Part shown: piece by piece, positions 49,191-62,282 of the stretch
How the letters are laid out: each line of letters starts with the position of its first letter
Numbering within the stretch: position 1 is the stretch's first letter
DNA from: Channa striata
Lineage: Eukaryota; Chordata; Actinopteri; Anabantiformes; Channidae
NCBI GenBank assembly: GCA_033026295.1
Contig: CM065180.1
Location: 20,427,523-20,491,522, forward strand
DNA: 64,000 nt
Reading direction: 5' to 3'
Program-made: the position numbers and the translations under genes
Notes under the pieces: model-generated
Database searches by the model: none
Told to the model about the DNA's origin: nothing
What the model saw: the letters and a program-made list of their open reading frames with translations, nothing else

Positions 49191-52100
49191 GTTCGCATGC
49201 TTCACTTTAAAAACTTGTCCCTCACTGATAAAATATGAACTCATGTAGTGTTCACATGTCATGTTAAACACACGGTAAAATGACCATGGTTGTCATCCTC
49301 ATCCTTTGTCATTTTGTCTGCAGAAAACATAGAACTGGAGGTGAGGAAGGTCCAGGACGACGTGGTTTTAATGCACGCGGTATTTGTGTGTATGTCTACG
49401 CAGGATAAGCGGCTGCAGATGATGGATGGGTCAGATATCAGTCATTACGATGCCCGTGCGGTTAAATACATGCCACCTATAATTTATTTGTGTGTGAATT
49501 TGGCAACATCTGACAGACAGAGAATCTACGAGAGGAGAGAAAGTGGCTGTGACGTAATTTAAAAGCGAAAATGTTCACATGGAAGCGATTGGGGTGAATG
49601 AGTGTATGGATACGGGAACCAGCTGGATTGGACCCGACAACACCTAAGTTAAAAATCATGTCTGTGTTCAAAAAGCTTAGGTTACATTGGTGTAAATATT
49701 TTAAACTATTGAATGGACTGCATGAATTTTAACAATGACTGTGTAGTTGCCATGTTGCTTCTGGTTAAACGCGTCACAAACATCTATGATTTTACTGTGA
49801 TGGGTCGAGTTCAAACATGATTAGCTTGCCATCACACACTGGAGCGCGGGTCATATTTAGACATAAATACTGCATGTGATTCTTTCATAATCAAGGGGCT
49901 TGTGGGTGATAAAACACGGGACACAGGTGGGATTCTCCATGTGAACGCATGTCTTACATGTTTATGTCCACGTGGGGAATTGTCCGTCTCTGTCTCCCAT
50001 TTCCCACGTTGCCCTTTTTGTGTGTGTGTTTTATTTCTACTACTTCTACTTGTCTTTTATGATTGTGGGATTTTAAGAAAGGCAGATTTGTTACACACCC
50101 TGGTTGTAGAACTTCCACTCGGTCACTTCACCTCACACTCACGCACCGCTTTGCTGAAGACCTGCAGGCGACTGTTTGCTGCAGCTGATCACGCTGATAT
50201 GAAACCACATCACAGAAGCAGCACAGTTTTCTAGGCTACTGAAATACAAGCATATGTAACAAAACAGAAGATATGAGAGTTTTTAGATCTGTTATCTGGT
50301 TGAAGTTGTGGATTAGTGTTAAGTGTAAATCGAAGTAACAAAGAGCCATAAACAACTTTATTTAAACACAGTAAATATGTTTCCCTTGAAGATCTTTTAT
50401 TTCCTACTATCGGACCTGAGGAGGCTCTGATGTCTTTCAGTAAAAACTAGTTCAGTTGTTTCTCATTATTTCCATGAGGCTGAACATTCCTCTGTGTTGA
50501 GTATAAATAAAGAGCTGCAATAAATTTACATAATTTACATTTGGAGCTAATGATGCATTTCTGCAAATCAATAGATACAGCATAATCACAAACGGAAAAC
50601 TCACATATGTGCATAAAAACAATCAGTTCATTGAAGAAATAAACACACGGCAGAGGACAGGTTTTTCAAAAGGAACAGATGTTCACGCACGTTAGAACTT
50701 ACACACTTGAAAAAACAAGCTGAGCAGACAGTGGGAGCTGTGCGTCCTAATTATGATTTGCATGATCCCGTGGAACAGAATTGGCCACAGCTGAACCGGT
50801 ATATCACAAACAGGTGACGGTTCAGAGGAAAGGACGTCTCATGTCTCTAATTCCTCATTTTTGTCTTGTCTTTTCTTTGCCTCTGTCTTGCTTCCTTCTA
50901 TGCAGTTTTAACAGGAGGGACAAAGATCAAAGACAAAGAAACAAAGGTGGACGTTTCTACGACCTTTGCCATGAAACTGTACAGCTACACTAAAATTAGC
51001 ATTTTGGGCTTGCAAACTTTTTCACTTCTTTATGAACGAACGTTGGTTGAAGACACCCAAACTCGCCTTTTTTCTTGTTCCTGTTCCTGATCAGTGTCCT
51101 TCACTTTTGCAAAGCAACAAACAACAACAACAAAGAAATGAGAGATTCAGGCCAGTGTGTCATGCAGGAATATGGAATATGGGATACATGTAGAAGACAT
51201 GATATTAAAGCTACAACGTCAGCCACTGGCCAGCATGAGACTTGAAATCAGTTCACGTCTTACTGGCTCTACTGTTCTCTGCCACAATGTGCACAACTCT
51301 CTGTGTATTAGTTATTAAGAGTTTATATCAAATAAGACATTTTACAATCAGGAGTGGAAATTGCTCAGACACATTTAACAGTTTAAATCTGCACTGCTGT
51401 TCAATGAGTCAGCAGGACCTCTCCACCATAAAACACGTTTAGGAACACATAAAAAAAAGAATTACATAATCTAACTCTATATTTTAAACAAAAAAGTTAG
51501 AAAGAAAAATACAGGCTAAAAACAAAAACGATGAAGCTTATGACTTTCATACAGAGGCACAGAAAACGTGTGGTGCCTTTGTCCAAGTCGTCTCCATTAG
51601 GCAAAAAGTAAAGTGTGACAGTTTGACGGAGTCAGCGTCAACTATCTGAGTGATCTTCCACTCGTGCAAACTCATTCCAACAACACAAGGTGCCTTTGAC
51701 TGAGGAATCACTTTGTACCACGATATTGCGAGCGTGTCCCCTGCCACCGTCTTTGTTCTTTCAGTCCAATAATCATCTAATAATCTCCTCATTACCTGTC
51801 AGTCACTCTGTTCCCTGTTGACGTCTCTCCTATCCCGTCCGGAGCTGCAGCGTCTCAGGGTAAAACTGACATTTTTGTCCATATGTGGCATTTAAAATAG
51901 AGCTTTAGCGGATTATTATTGTTCTCTTACGACGAAAAGTTGCAGAAACCTAGAAATTGATGTAATAAGCAAAAACATCAAATCCAAACACAATAAAAGA
52001 TGATTTGACTGTAGTTTTGGATTCTTCATGACACAGGAAGGAGTATGACGGGGGAGGAAGGAAACACATCCCCCCGAGCGGTGGGCTGCACAGGGAGCAG

Positions 52101-52444
52101 AGGAGTGTCAGACACCCGTGGAGCTCCCGTCACAGCTGGAACAAACTGTTGCTCCTGCAGTTAATCGCTTTGCTGTTTGCTGACAACCTTTGCAGAAATC
52201 AGATTGACACACATTTATAAAGCATTTAAGTTTGTCTTATGATGAATGCATGAGAAGCACACTCACAATTGGTCTATTTGAACTGAAATAATACACCGTC
52301 AGGTGTCAAATATAAATGATTTGAACGAAATGACCTTCTTCACCTGTCAGTCATGTATAAATAACAACTCCGTTTTTATCCATTAGTTTTGCAGTCAAGA
52401 CCACTTTTCCAAGACCAAGACCAAGTTAAGACCCCTAAAGCAGA
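49191..52444. other. No confident gene; two splice-like patches
   Basis: Near 49310-49340 tttgtctgcag is followed 17 bases later by GAG|GTGAGG, and near 50860-50995 a long pyrimidine tract plus tatgcag precedes an open segment beginning VLTGGTKIKDKETKVDV. Neither is recognisable as a protein and no matching exons are seen, so they are not called. Confidence 0.4.
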
Positions 52445-52600
52445 CCGACCTCCTGTTTTATCCGGCCTCAGGACCATCAGCGAGGTGATCCTTGATGGCT
52501 GGGTGGGGCCACCATCGATGGGGTGGGATTTGATCCTGTGGCGTTCTGCATTGCAAGGCCAACACCTCTACCAGGCCCCCCAAGACCGGACCATTCAAAT
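52445..52600 (-). mobile_element. tRNA-like SINE, reversed
   Basis: On the minus strand CCTGGTAGAGGTGTTGGCC (A-box-like) is followed by TTGCAATGCAGAACGCC and the B-box-like GGATCAAATCCC. A body then contains GGATCACCTCGCTGATGGTC and CTGAGGCCGGATAA. The ATGCAGAA anticodon-arm sequence is also present in the 21908 copy. It is more diverged than a functional tRNA. Confidence 0.55.
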
Positions 52601-52921
52601 CTATAATCTATCAGTATCTATGTATATATATTTTGCAACATTTACTGTGTGTCCAGTGAAGGGGTCTTGACTTGGTCTCGTCCTTCCTTGGTCCTGGTTT
52701 TGATATCTTGGTCTTTGTATGTGGTCCTAAATAAAATACTATTATCCATATGCCTGTTTTAATTCCCCCAAGAACAAAAAAAAACAAACATTTATATTTA
52801 CAGTATGAATCATATATCTGAAAAACAAGTGGAGAGCAGGGAAAATAAAGGAATGACCTGGTTACAAATTCGAAAGGAAGAGCAGGAGACGTGGGGAAAG
52901 GTGGACAAGGTTCGAGTCTGA

Positions 52922-52985
52922 AAGAGAGACAGAGAGAGAGACAGAGAGAGAGAGACAGAGAGAAAGAGAGACAGAGAGAAAGAGA
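52922..52985. repeat. (GA)n / (ACAGAGAG)n simple repeat
   Basis: Purine repeat made of AGAG units with regular ACAG interruptions. The matching minus-strand frame is a Ser/Leu/Val repeat artefact. Confidence 0.93.
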
Positions 52986-54005
52986 CTGGCAGACGGATTA
53001 ATGGAAAAGTAAAGCAAGGTCACAGAGAGGACAGGAAGAAGAATGTAACGTGGGCAGACGAGAAAGACGTTCTGCTTGAAGAAGGCGGGGAGAGGAATGT
53101 CAACCATGTGATTGGATGTGACAGTCAGAAGGTGCGAGAGGAACTGATAGGACCGGATCAAAACATAAAAGGAGTAAAAGTTATAATATTTGATTTCATA
53201 CTTCATTCTTTCCCCCCTCAGTCGAGTGTGCACATTTTCATCAGATTGGATTCAAAGTTTAAATACTTTCTGCAAAACCTGTTAATGCAGGCGAGTGTGA
53301 ACATTATTATTAGCTCTCACAGTCTGAGATGACCTTTAATTTTAGCATTTCCGTGAGGTCCAATCAGTGGAACGCTTGGAAAGAAAAAGCAGAACAATAT
53401 TCTGCCGCTAATGATTTTATTAATGAAACAACTGCAGTGGTGTTTGCATCACCGCTGCATTTCCCCTGCAGAGTGTGGAAGCGACAAGGATTAAAGGTTG
53501 TGAAGGAGGAAAAGTGTGTGTTTGCAGCCACGATGTTACTTTTCTAATTAACCATGAAAAGATGGGGGGGGCTGAAAATGGAGGAGGCCCGAAGAGAAAG
53601 GAAACAAATGGGAATTGGGGATTGGGGGTGATGGCGAAAGACTCAAACACAATGACTCCCAGTGCACACACACACTGTGGGTATGGATTGCCCGGGCAGA
53701 TACTGTGAGTGAATATCCAGCATGCCAAACATTAGCAAAACGTGTGAGCCAGCGTTTTCTGTTTCCAGAGAAAATTTGTTGCTGATAAAAAATTCAGCAC
53801 CGGAGCAAAGTGTTGGCTAAGTGACAGCGGAACTGAGATCCAGCAGGAGCGAGTATCCTTCAAGTGTTACAAAAGACCTGCGTAAGCTCTTCTGAGACAG
53901 AGCGAGGAGGAGGCAGGACGGGAGAAGGCCAGGTGAAGCAGGGTCAGCGCTCAGATTCCACTGAACCTTATGAGGGTTGATTATCTCCACACACACAGAC
54001 GCCCG

Positions 54006-54008
<3 letters not shown>
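52986..54008. other. No feature seen
   Basis: Unique-looking sequence with a short G run near 53563. Frames of 72-102 codons are unrecognised. Confidence 0.45.

Positions 54009-54036
<28 letters not shown>
54009..54036. repeat. (GT)n microsatellite
   Basis: About 14 pure GT units at the left edge of a moderately CpG-rich patch. Confidence 0.97.
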
Positions 54037-55660
54037 TCCCTCCGTCGCTTCCTCTGTGGTGATATTAACGCTGACATATTCTGTAGCTGCTGGCTGTGTG
54101 CTTACCCTCTCGTGTGTCCAGCTCTACGTTAGGGCGGGTCGCAGACGCGGCTCCCAAACACACACACACGTGACAGACGTTACACTGATGTGTCCCGAGT
54201 CGAGGTTAAAGGCGAACCGGCGCCGGACGGACGCTTGCTTCACTCCTTAACGGCGGTTACTGTGAGCGGTTTGGCTGCTTTGGCTCAGCCTTTGGCCGCC
54301 TGACAGTACAGATGCATACGCCCATGTCCTATACAAGAAACCATATGCTATAAATTCTGTTTGCATCAATCCAAGACGCTAGCTTTGTGCCATTAATAGG
54401 GTGAAGGATGGAGGCACATAAAATATAATGTTAAACGTTTTTAAAAATCATTTTTTCTTTTCTTTCCTGGAAATGTATCAAATGAAAAAAGGCTTAATGT
54501 CATAAGCTGAAAAGATTTTATGATCATTTACTGCCATAACTCATATCTGAGTGTTAACATAAATCCATATTTACTTATCGCTCCATCACGTTACACTTGT
54601 TCAAACTTTGCAGGCTGGTGATCTATTTATTTATTTATCTATTCATTCATTTATTTTTAGATGCTTTGTCGATTACGATCCACGTTCGTATCACAGCTTC
54701 CCTTCACAGCTCAGTAACCGCAGGGAATATAGAGTAACAGTTACTTTGACTTATGGTGACTTCACTTGCTCTCATGTTGTTCATCTTTACCAATACAGAT
54801 GTTACTGCAAAATTTAGTAGATTATTACTATATTAACTAGAATTACCCATGTGATCTTGGCCTGATGATACTGGAAACGTTGTTATGACAGCTGTCTATG
54901 ACGTTTCCATGGGACCCAAAAAAGTGACGGACATTTACAGTGATGTATTTTTAGTTGCTCCTGCAGCCATTTCAGAAATGTTCTGAAACATTCATAAAAA
55001 TGTTCATAAAAATCCGTAAACGATCCATTTCCATTGTGTTGTGAGTTTTTTCTGCGTTTTTTTACCCGCTGCGTCTGTGCTGTCGAATTGATAAAGTTGT
55101 TTTGTAAATTTGCTTGTTTTCTCAATTTCCAGAATCATGAGGTCTCAGGCCCAGCATACTTATACCAACCTATTACCTGATTATTAATTTAGTAATTACC
55201 TTATTAGTAATTGGTGAGTAATTACCTCACTATTAATCTGCATTATTACTATTCACTGAGCTGTAAAGTGAAGTGCGAATGAATGATGCATGTTCAATTC
55301 ATCTTCATTCTTCAATGCTGACCTTTGACAGCACACGGAGCAGCACAACAGAGATTGCCTTTGTCAGCATCATTTACCAATATTTTCCTATGGCCCTGGA
55401 CATAACACGATGTTCTCTCCCCTCTGCCCAATCCCAAGCAAAACGAGCAGGACCAAGTGTTCCAAAGACCGAACGGTAGCAATGTTTTTACTGTAGAGAT
55501 GATTAGGGCTCAGAACCACCAACAAAAAGCTTTAATAAAACCACTTTACCCAAAGCGGGAGATCATCAACCATCTTTCTCACAGAGTCAGTGACAGAGAG
55601 AGCGGGTGCCATCCTGACCAATAAGGGGGCGACAATTAATTCACGTGGATCTTCCTTCAG
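54037..55660. other. No gene; moderately CpG-rich patch at 54120-54260
   Basis: About 54120-54260 has many CpGs (ggcgaaccggcgccggacgg) but no donor site, CCAAT box or open frame that would support a promoter or exon. The rest is AT-rich, with TTTA repetition at about 54625-54660. Confidence 0.4.
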
Positions 55661-55694
55661 ACACACACACCGACACACACTCACACACACACAC
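55661..55694. repeat. Interrupted (CA)n microsatellite
   Basis: Three short AC blocks separated by cg and tc interruptions. Confidence 0.9.
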
Positions 55695-58600
55695 ATCAGG
55701 TGCCTAAGGAAGAGGACAGACACAACAGCAACAAGATCAAAAACAGTAACAGGAGCTGCAGTAGGAGACGGACTCATCTTTTGAAAAAACTCTCAGAATT
55801 GATTGTCCCGTTCAGTGCTACATCCCACAGGCTTCTTATCAACCGGATAAAACCCAACAGGATGAAAACTTTAAGTGCAGCGTTAAATGACAATTGGATG
55901 CAAAAACCAACTATAGCTTCAAAAACGTCCCGACTGTAACACGCTGATCATCTTACACACAGAATAAATTATTAAATACTAATTTGCAACAGAATCAGTT
56001 TCTGGTCGGGATACAGTTTGGTGCAGGATGTTTTAAAAGTTCTGCTGAAGCTGAGCAGGGAGGCGGGAAGATTTGCATTATTTGCTGCAGTCTTGCTCTG
56101 TATGTCTACACCATCCATCCGATCCCGGCAAACAGTTTGACAGCACGGAACATTTGCTGCCTGTGCAGTAAGCAAAGCCCCACTTTGTCCAATACTTTAG
56201 TTTCTCTGTTTGGTTTATGCACTTTGCAGAGATATTTCCTCACTTGTTAGTGTGCAATATACAGCAGGGCTAAATTTAAGACGGTATTAAGTGCGTGGAA
56301 ATAGTTCTCATAGTGATATAATACAACTTTTACTACTCAGCTGCAGGGACAAAAAAAGGAAAAAGACGTTGGCAGGACTGTCCCAGCTGGGAGGACCATT
56401 CCACTTCTAATTAGCCCGTTCTCTTCCTTCAACAAACTGCTCTCACAGGAGCAGAGGGACCTTTTTTTTCCTGGATGACTGTCCTCGCTGCAGAGTTCGC
56501 TTATGGGAAGAGAGGAACGGAAGGAACAATGTGCTTAAGTGGAACAGCATCCAGCTGAGGAAGCTTAGACTTCATGAAATACGGTCCCATGTGGCTCCGC
56601 TCGTTCAGTCAGTTGAAAAATCTTCCAGCGGACCCTGAAAATCATACTTTTTATGACTAAAATGAGGCAGGCTGCACCAAATCCAGGCTTTCATCCCGTC
56701 TTTTGCTTTTGACAAGCTCTATTTCAGGGGATATGGGGGGGTTGTATTTCTTAGCCCACAAAAAACAGCAACTGTAAAGCTTGTCACCCTCTTGTCAAAC
56801 GTGGTCCATTTGAAAACGATGAAAAACACATGATTGATCCGAGGGCTGTGTCTCAAAGTAGGAAGTCCGGCCAGGAAGACTTGGATAGTTATCAACATTC
56901 CTAACTTTGGAAATCACTCCTGTCTTCAGGTGTCCTACGTAGATAGAAGCACTTACAGCCTGAAACAAAAATCATCTGGCATCTGTGTTTTACCTATACG
57001 ACAAAAGTGGTCATTTGAAAAGTGGTGGTGATTTTAACGTTTTAATTTTTGGAAAGTCTGAATTTCTATACTTTCAGCAAAATACTCCTCAGACGAACGT
57101 GAGTTACTCTGACATCAAAATCCAATATGGCGGCTCCAGTCATCCAGAGACTGAAAACTATTAATATGTTGTTTCTAGCACTTCTGTCATATTTGTGTCT
57201 AATTAAAACAATCGATAGCCACATTTCTGTAACCACTTCTGGCTCACTGCAAACTGTCCTTTGTGGCTCAGAATTTCCTGTTGTGTGAGTGACCTTATTC
57301 GTGTCTAAAGGCCCGATTAGGCTTCACAAGTCCTATGTTTCTTTTCTGCACGATCTTCAGGAGATTCTTACTCAGCACGAGCCCAGCTGCCTCATTGCTG
57401 CAGTTAAAATTGATAAATGTGTTGCTCAAACGTGATAATAATTTAGCCTCAAAGATTAAGCCGAAGGAAAGACAAAATGTTTTAAACGGGTTGCGTAACA
57501 GCACAGGAGCTTACCCCTGTCAATCCCCCACTTTAATATCGCTCTTCACACTTCAGTTTCCCCAATCTAAATCCACCGTAAGTGGTGGAATCTCACATTG
57601 ATTCAGTACCTGACAGATGGGACATTGTGCTGGGTCATAAAGCTGTAATGAGAGACGTTTCAGACATTTGTCTCACACTGGAATTTGTTCGCAAACCTCA
57701 GCTGCATAAGGTTATCATCATCCACATAACTGTGACCGCATGTGAGTTTTATTCTTGCTACTGCAAAACTTCATTCACGGCATAAAGGTCCACATCGAAA
57801 TCAGGGGTGAAGTGATCAGAATTTATAGGTCAACGATGAAACGACAACATAACTCAAAAACTTTAATGACCACATTTCACACGAATGTCCAATAGCATAA
57901 AGTGATGCTGATGGCAGTTTATGTCCAAAGGTTTATAGGCAGAAGGTAAAAGGTCAACGTCTCTATTAAAAAAACACGTCACGTTGTTTCTGAAAACATA
58001 AAGCAAAGATTTAGAAGCGAATCGAGGCTGCAGGCTTGCGAACACCAAACCAAACAATCCATTCCCCAGATTTGTAATTACTGGATCCACATGTTCAGAA
58101 GCATGTGCTCCACATTAAAAGAAACGTGTTTGGGACGTCGTATGACATTGGACAGTTATAAATGTCACAGGATTATTTGGAAAGTGATGTGATGGGTAAA
58201 GACTGAATGAAGATGAAAGCTAGAAAGAAGCAGGAGGGAGGAAGGAAGTGTGTGATGTGACACCAGGGACAGAAAATGTCTGCGATGATGAAAATAAAAA
58301 TGGAATTAATAATAACTAACACTAAAAAAAACGTTACCAACACATTAGTGTCTCCTGCACACAAAAGACATTTAAGTGACTGTTCTTTCCCCTCGCGTTT
58401 CACATGGACACATGTGGGACAGTTGGGAATTGGACTTGTCATCTTCGCTAAAAACCTGGAGGGATTTGCTGCGACTGCTCAAATCAGATTTTTTCCACTT
58501 GTGTGACACAGGCCTTATCTCTTCATTGTCATCCAAACAGTGAGAATCCGGAATCTGCCCCCGTTTAATCCGCTGTAAAGATGACAAGACAGCAAATTAG

Positions 58601-59119
58601 ATTTTGAACAGGTAGCGAGGATCCATCCCTACCTACACCGGACGTCATCGGAGAGGATCCCCGTTTATTCAGCGGTGGCTCTTTGTACAATCTGTAACAG
58701 CTTCTGATGTCCATCCACGTCTCTTCTGACTCCGTTTAATCATTTTCCAAAACTACACTGAAACGAAGAGACGGAAGAAGACAAAGAGACGCTTTGTGAG
58801 GCTCATTTCACTTTCACAACTTGTTTTGCTCGCTCGCTTCCTTTCTCTCCACGTGTCAGCTGGAATTCATGTACCTGATCCATTTAGGAGAGTGGGCGAC
58901 AGCGGAGACTAAGGCTCTGAGACACGTCCTGCAGGCAGGGACCCTGTTTAAAAAAGACATGCACACATGTGGCTTTTAAGTACACGCACAAACACGTGCG
59001 GGTTCATGCACTCGCACAGGCTTTTGTGGATATCGTGTTTGGCAGAACTGGTTCACTCGCCTCATTCTATAGTCTTTTAGCAAGTGATTTTAGGAATTAA
59101 GTTGCTTTGTTCTCATGAC
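55695..59119. other. No gene seen
   Basis: No repeat family or exon recognised over 3.4 kb. An ATGGCGGC motif at about 57128 is isolated and lacks a CpG island, so it is not a promoter call. Confidence 0.45.
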
Positions 59120-59510
59120 ACTACTGTGCGGAACTGTGGTACTGTGCCCGAAACAGGGAGACCCGGGGACCCTTCCGCTGCCAGACCTGGGAGGGAAGCT
59201 CGTCGGCGAGTGTCTGGTGGCCAGACCTTTGCCCGTGGGGTCCAGTGCGGAGCTCTGACATCCGCAGGGAGCTCGGAGTCGCTGCTCCTGTGCGTTAAAT
59301 GGAGCCAGCTGAGCGTTAAATGAGATGGCCTCCTGGCTGCCTTCCGTTTGAGGTCTTCAAGGTACGCCCAGCTGGTAGGAGGTCCCATGGCAGCTCCAGA
59401 ACTCATTGGAGGGATGATACATCTCATCTGGCCTCTGAATCCTGCTGGAGAGAAGGATGTCTGGCAAAACCTGCTTCCACCAAAACCCAATTCTGGGTAA
59501 GTGGAAGATT
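59120..59510 (+). pseudogene. Internally deleted LINE: 5' leader joined to RTE-like C-terminus
   Basis: The first part (about 59140-59245) carries the leader blocks gaaacagggagacccgggg, gggaagctcgtcggcgagtg and tctggtggccagacctttgc of an abundant fish LINE. It then jumps to the C-terminal coding end. One frame reads IRRELGVAAPVR, a stop, MEPAER, a stop, RWPPGCLPFEVFKVRPAGRR, then SRTHWRDDTSHLASE. In the intact family this region reads like LGV...RSQLRW...MPPGRLP..VF...P.GRRP.GRP...W.D. Endonuclease and reverse transcriptase are absent, so several kb are missing. The minus-strand frame of 194 codons over this region is its antisense shadow. Confidence 0.75.
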
Positions 59511-60544
59511 CTTCACCCGGTTTCTTTTGATACACACACACACACACTGACACACAAGGATACAGCCTAGATGGTAACACACACATGCTGCAAGAATGGT
59601 CACTGGGAAAGCTGCTACACACTGGCAAAAACGTGGAGCAGAAAGTTACACAACTAGTGATATCACTGCCTGGAAACACACGCACACAAATCCACATCCA
59701 GGGGCGCCATCACTGTGAGGCAAGCTGGAGCTGGGGCAGCGTGGTGTTATATAAGAGAGCCGATCCGAGAACAGCAAAGCATTTTTATCTGGGCTAACAA
59801 CAACTCTACCTGTAGTTCACCAACGTGTGTGTGTGTGGAGAGAGGAAGGATGGATGTTATGAAATCAGCTGCATGGGAAACATGGCTAAATGCACGTGTA
59901 ACACAAAAGTATGTAAAAAATGGAGGCAGGTAAAGGAAAAGTAAAAAAAAAAAAGTATTTAATTCAACCACATTTGTTAAAATTAGTATTCCTGTAAATC
60001 CAGAGCAGACTCCCCTTTCCCCTCCGGCAGGATGTTTTGGAAGCTATTAACATAAAATTAGCATGTTTGTAAGCGCCTGCTGTGATTGGCTGGAGGCGTG
60101 GCCTCCACGTTCACCTTTAGCCAGTAGAAATTCAGTCTAATGGACGTTCTCTCGCCCTGCATCTTTACCAAAATGACGGTCGCCAGCTGAGAAGAAAATG
60201 AAGTAACTGCTTTCAGTTCTCTGCCGGCGTCACGTCCAAGTTTCCTGATATAATAAGAGTAATTCTGTTTTCCAACGTAGCTGGATGAAGCTTCAGTTTG
60301 AATCTCTCTTCCGTCTCAGCCGGCTCGAGTCGCGCTCTGCCTGTCCCAAAACGTTCTGCTTGTAAATTCTTGCGGTTCACTCAGTTAGAAACAAACGTTC
60401 ATCTCATCGGTTCGATGGGAACCTTTCTCCCACAAAGAATCATGTTAGACCCTGTTCTCTCTTTTGAACTGCTCTTATCACACACACACACTTTATCTAA
60501 ACTCTTTCACATGATGCTGCGATATTGATTATTGTATTTGCAAC
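59511..60544. other. No gene; short CA tract
   Basis: A short CA tract lies at about 59533-59548. A TATATAAG at 59748-59755 lacks supporting promoter context. The rest is unique-looking. Confidence 0.45.
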
Positions 60545-60720
60545 ATCTGTTACTGGATTACTGCGATGTACTGCTGTCACTTTACCACTGTGGAGCCAAA
60601 AGCAGGACGTTTGACCATCTTACACCAGTCGTGGAGGCAGCCTGCACCAGCCGCCTCCTGAACAGGTCAGATGGGATTTCAAGGAGCTTCTGTTGACTCG
60701 ACATCGGCGTCTTTTAAACC
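60545..60720 (+). pseudogene. Possible LINE reverse transcriptase fragment (weak)
   Basis: A single frame reads LLLDYCDVLLSLYHCGAKSR followed by TFDHLTPVVEAACTS. LDYC(N/D)..L and (FDH)LTPV are motifs found in that order near the 3' end of L2/CR1/Rex-type LINE proteins. The residues between do not match, and the TTTTTATTGTTTTTATAC-rich DNA after it could be a decayed 3' UTR. Chance cannot be excluded. Confidence 0.3.
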
Positions 60721-61678
60721 GAAAACCAAATGCTGCTGCCAACAACTAGGTCAAATTTACTCTAGATTTGATTTATTTGTTTTTTGTTGTTTCCTTTTTT
60801 ACAATTTGTATTGTTTAATGTTTTTATTGTTTTTATACGTATTTTAACTTTTACAGCTTTTTTTTTTGTTTGCCTATTACTGACGTAAAAGCTGCTATAA
60901 TAATGCAGCCTATTATTACTGTTTTTAAATCGGTCACTGCTGGAAGTCTACGTGCTGCCATGCTGGAACGTAACTGTACCATGTTCACTTCCTACCTTGA
61001 AAAACCCTAATGTTAATTTAGTAATTTCTGCAAACTGGTGCAACATAAAACACGTGCGATCTGCTCCTCAGATGACACCGCAACTTCAAAGGTTGCCTTC
61101 AAGGGCTCCACTTTTCATTATTCCAAGAAATCTATGGCTAAGTGAAAAGAAAAGACAGACTTGGAAATGGCATAACGAATTCCCTTCCAAAGCAAGTAGA
61201 TTTGGAACAGAACCGTGTTGGTGTTTGTCAGACTATTAGTCACGTCGGGTTTTATGTATCTGATGATCTCGGCTGTCGGACGACTGTGGAACAGTGAGAG
61301 TTAATGAATTTTTAATGCTAACAGGCAGAAGGAGAGACTAGCGGCATCACTGGAGAGTTATCTGTACCCAGATGGCCCTTGTTTATCTGTAACATCATAG
61401 AGGTAAGAGAAGACGGTAAGAGACAGCGAGATAAGGAATCACGAAAAAGGACGGAAATGAGATGAAAAGAAATGAGACTTTGTTGTCGTGTGTGTGTGCG
61501 TGTGTTTGCATTAGCCAGCAGGCAAAGAATCTGAATGGCCGTCCCAGATACCCAAATAAGTCTCCTCACATAATTCTACATCACATTTGCTTAAGTCAGC
61601 AGCGATGAGACACACGCGATCACCTCAACTTCGTCATCTGCCACTCCAGTCTCACCTAGTTCATCTGCCTCCGCATAA
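60721..61678. other. No gene seen
   Basis: T-rich DNA at 60770-60880 is followed by unique-looking sequence. A 95-codon frame (60952-61239) is unrecognised. Confidence 0.45.
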
Positions 61679-61822
61679 CGGGGGCGACTGTGGTGCAGTC
61701 CACCAATCCTACAGCTGCTGGTTCGATGCCCAGCTCCTGCGGCCAGATGTCAAAGTGTCCTTGACACCGAACGTCCACTTAGTTGGAAGTGGAAGCTGCG
61801 GAAGTGTTGGCTGCCTCCCATT

Positions 61823-61823
<1 letters not shown>
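61679..61823 (+). mobile_element. tRNA-derived SINE head and body
   Basis: It begins GGGGGCGACTGTGGTGCAGT and contains CCACCAATCCTACAGCTGCT and the B box GGTTCGATGCC. The body CTCCTGCGGCCAGATGTCAA then AGTGTCCTTGACACCGAA is the gtccttgggcaagacac block of the other SINEs. The following tail is replaced or expanded by the GT microsatellite. The A box has lost several bases compared with the 24972 copy. Confidence 0.75.

Positions 61824-61860
<37 letters not shown>
61824..61860. repeat. (GT)n microsatellite
   Basis: About 18 GT units growing from the SINE body; followed by gtgagtgtgagtgtga. Confidence 0.97.
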
Positions 61861-61861
<1 letters not shown>

Positions 61862-61947
61862 TTGTGAGTGTGAGTGTGAACAGGTATATAATAAGAAGCA
61901 GTGTAAAGAGCAACAGGTAGAAAAGCGCCTGTTCAAACCATCAAACG

Positions 61948-61969
61948 CACACACACACACACACACACA
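61948..61969. repeat. (CA)n microsatellite
   Basis: About 11 AC units, complementary to the GT tract at 61824 on the same strand. Confidence 0.95.
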
Positions 61970-62114
61970 GTTTATGAAGTCATGACAACACTGCATGGTG
62001 CTGTGCACGTGCGTGTACATGTAAAGCCCCTGTTGAAGCAGACGGGTCCCCAGCAGCCGCTCTTTGATTATGTTACTTAAGCGCTGTGGCTCTCCATGTG
62101 CAAACATTTTAAAT

Positions 62115-62115
<1 letters not shown>

Positions 62116-62165
<50 letters not shown>
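62116..62165. repeat. (CA)n microsatellite
   Basis: About 25 pure AC units, one of the two longest dinucleotide tracts in the window. Confidence 0.97.
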
Positions 62166-62166
<1 letters not shown>

Positions 62167-62281
62167 CCAATTAACACCTCAGTTTCCCTCTGGTATGCAG
62201 CAATCAAGCTACATATTTTTAATCAAACGGGAGCGCTCACAACGCTGTACACCTGCGACTGCACACATTCACATCCAGCTT

Positions 62282-62282
<1 letters not shown>

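Noticed and set aside
50860..50995. Coding exon beginning VLTGGTKIKDKETKVDV
   Set aside because: A good polypyrimidine tract and acceptor precede it, but the frame runs to a stop without a recognisable domain, and no other exon is visible.
54120..54260. Second CpG-island promoter
   Set aside because: It is CpG-rich but short, without CCAAT/GC box order or a splice donor on either strand.
59113..59697. Longest open frame in the window (194 codons, minus strand)
   Set aside because: It is antisense to the LINE relic at 59120-59510, whose plus-strand residues match a known LINE C-terminus. No independent coding signal is seen.
59748..59755. TATATAAG as a TATA-box promoter
   Set aside because: It is isolated, with no initiator, CpG enrichment, exon or splice donor downstream. 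Such octamers are common by chance in AT-rich DNA.
61709..62170. 153-codon minus-strand frame rich in Cys-Val and His-Thr repeats
   Set aside because: It is the translation of GT/CA microsatellites and the SINE antisense; dinucleotide repeats stay open in most frames.
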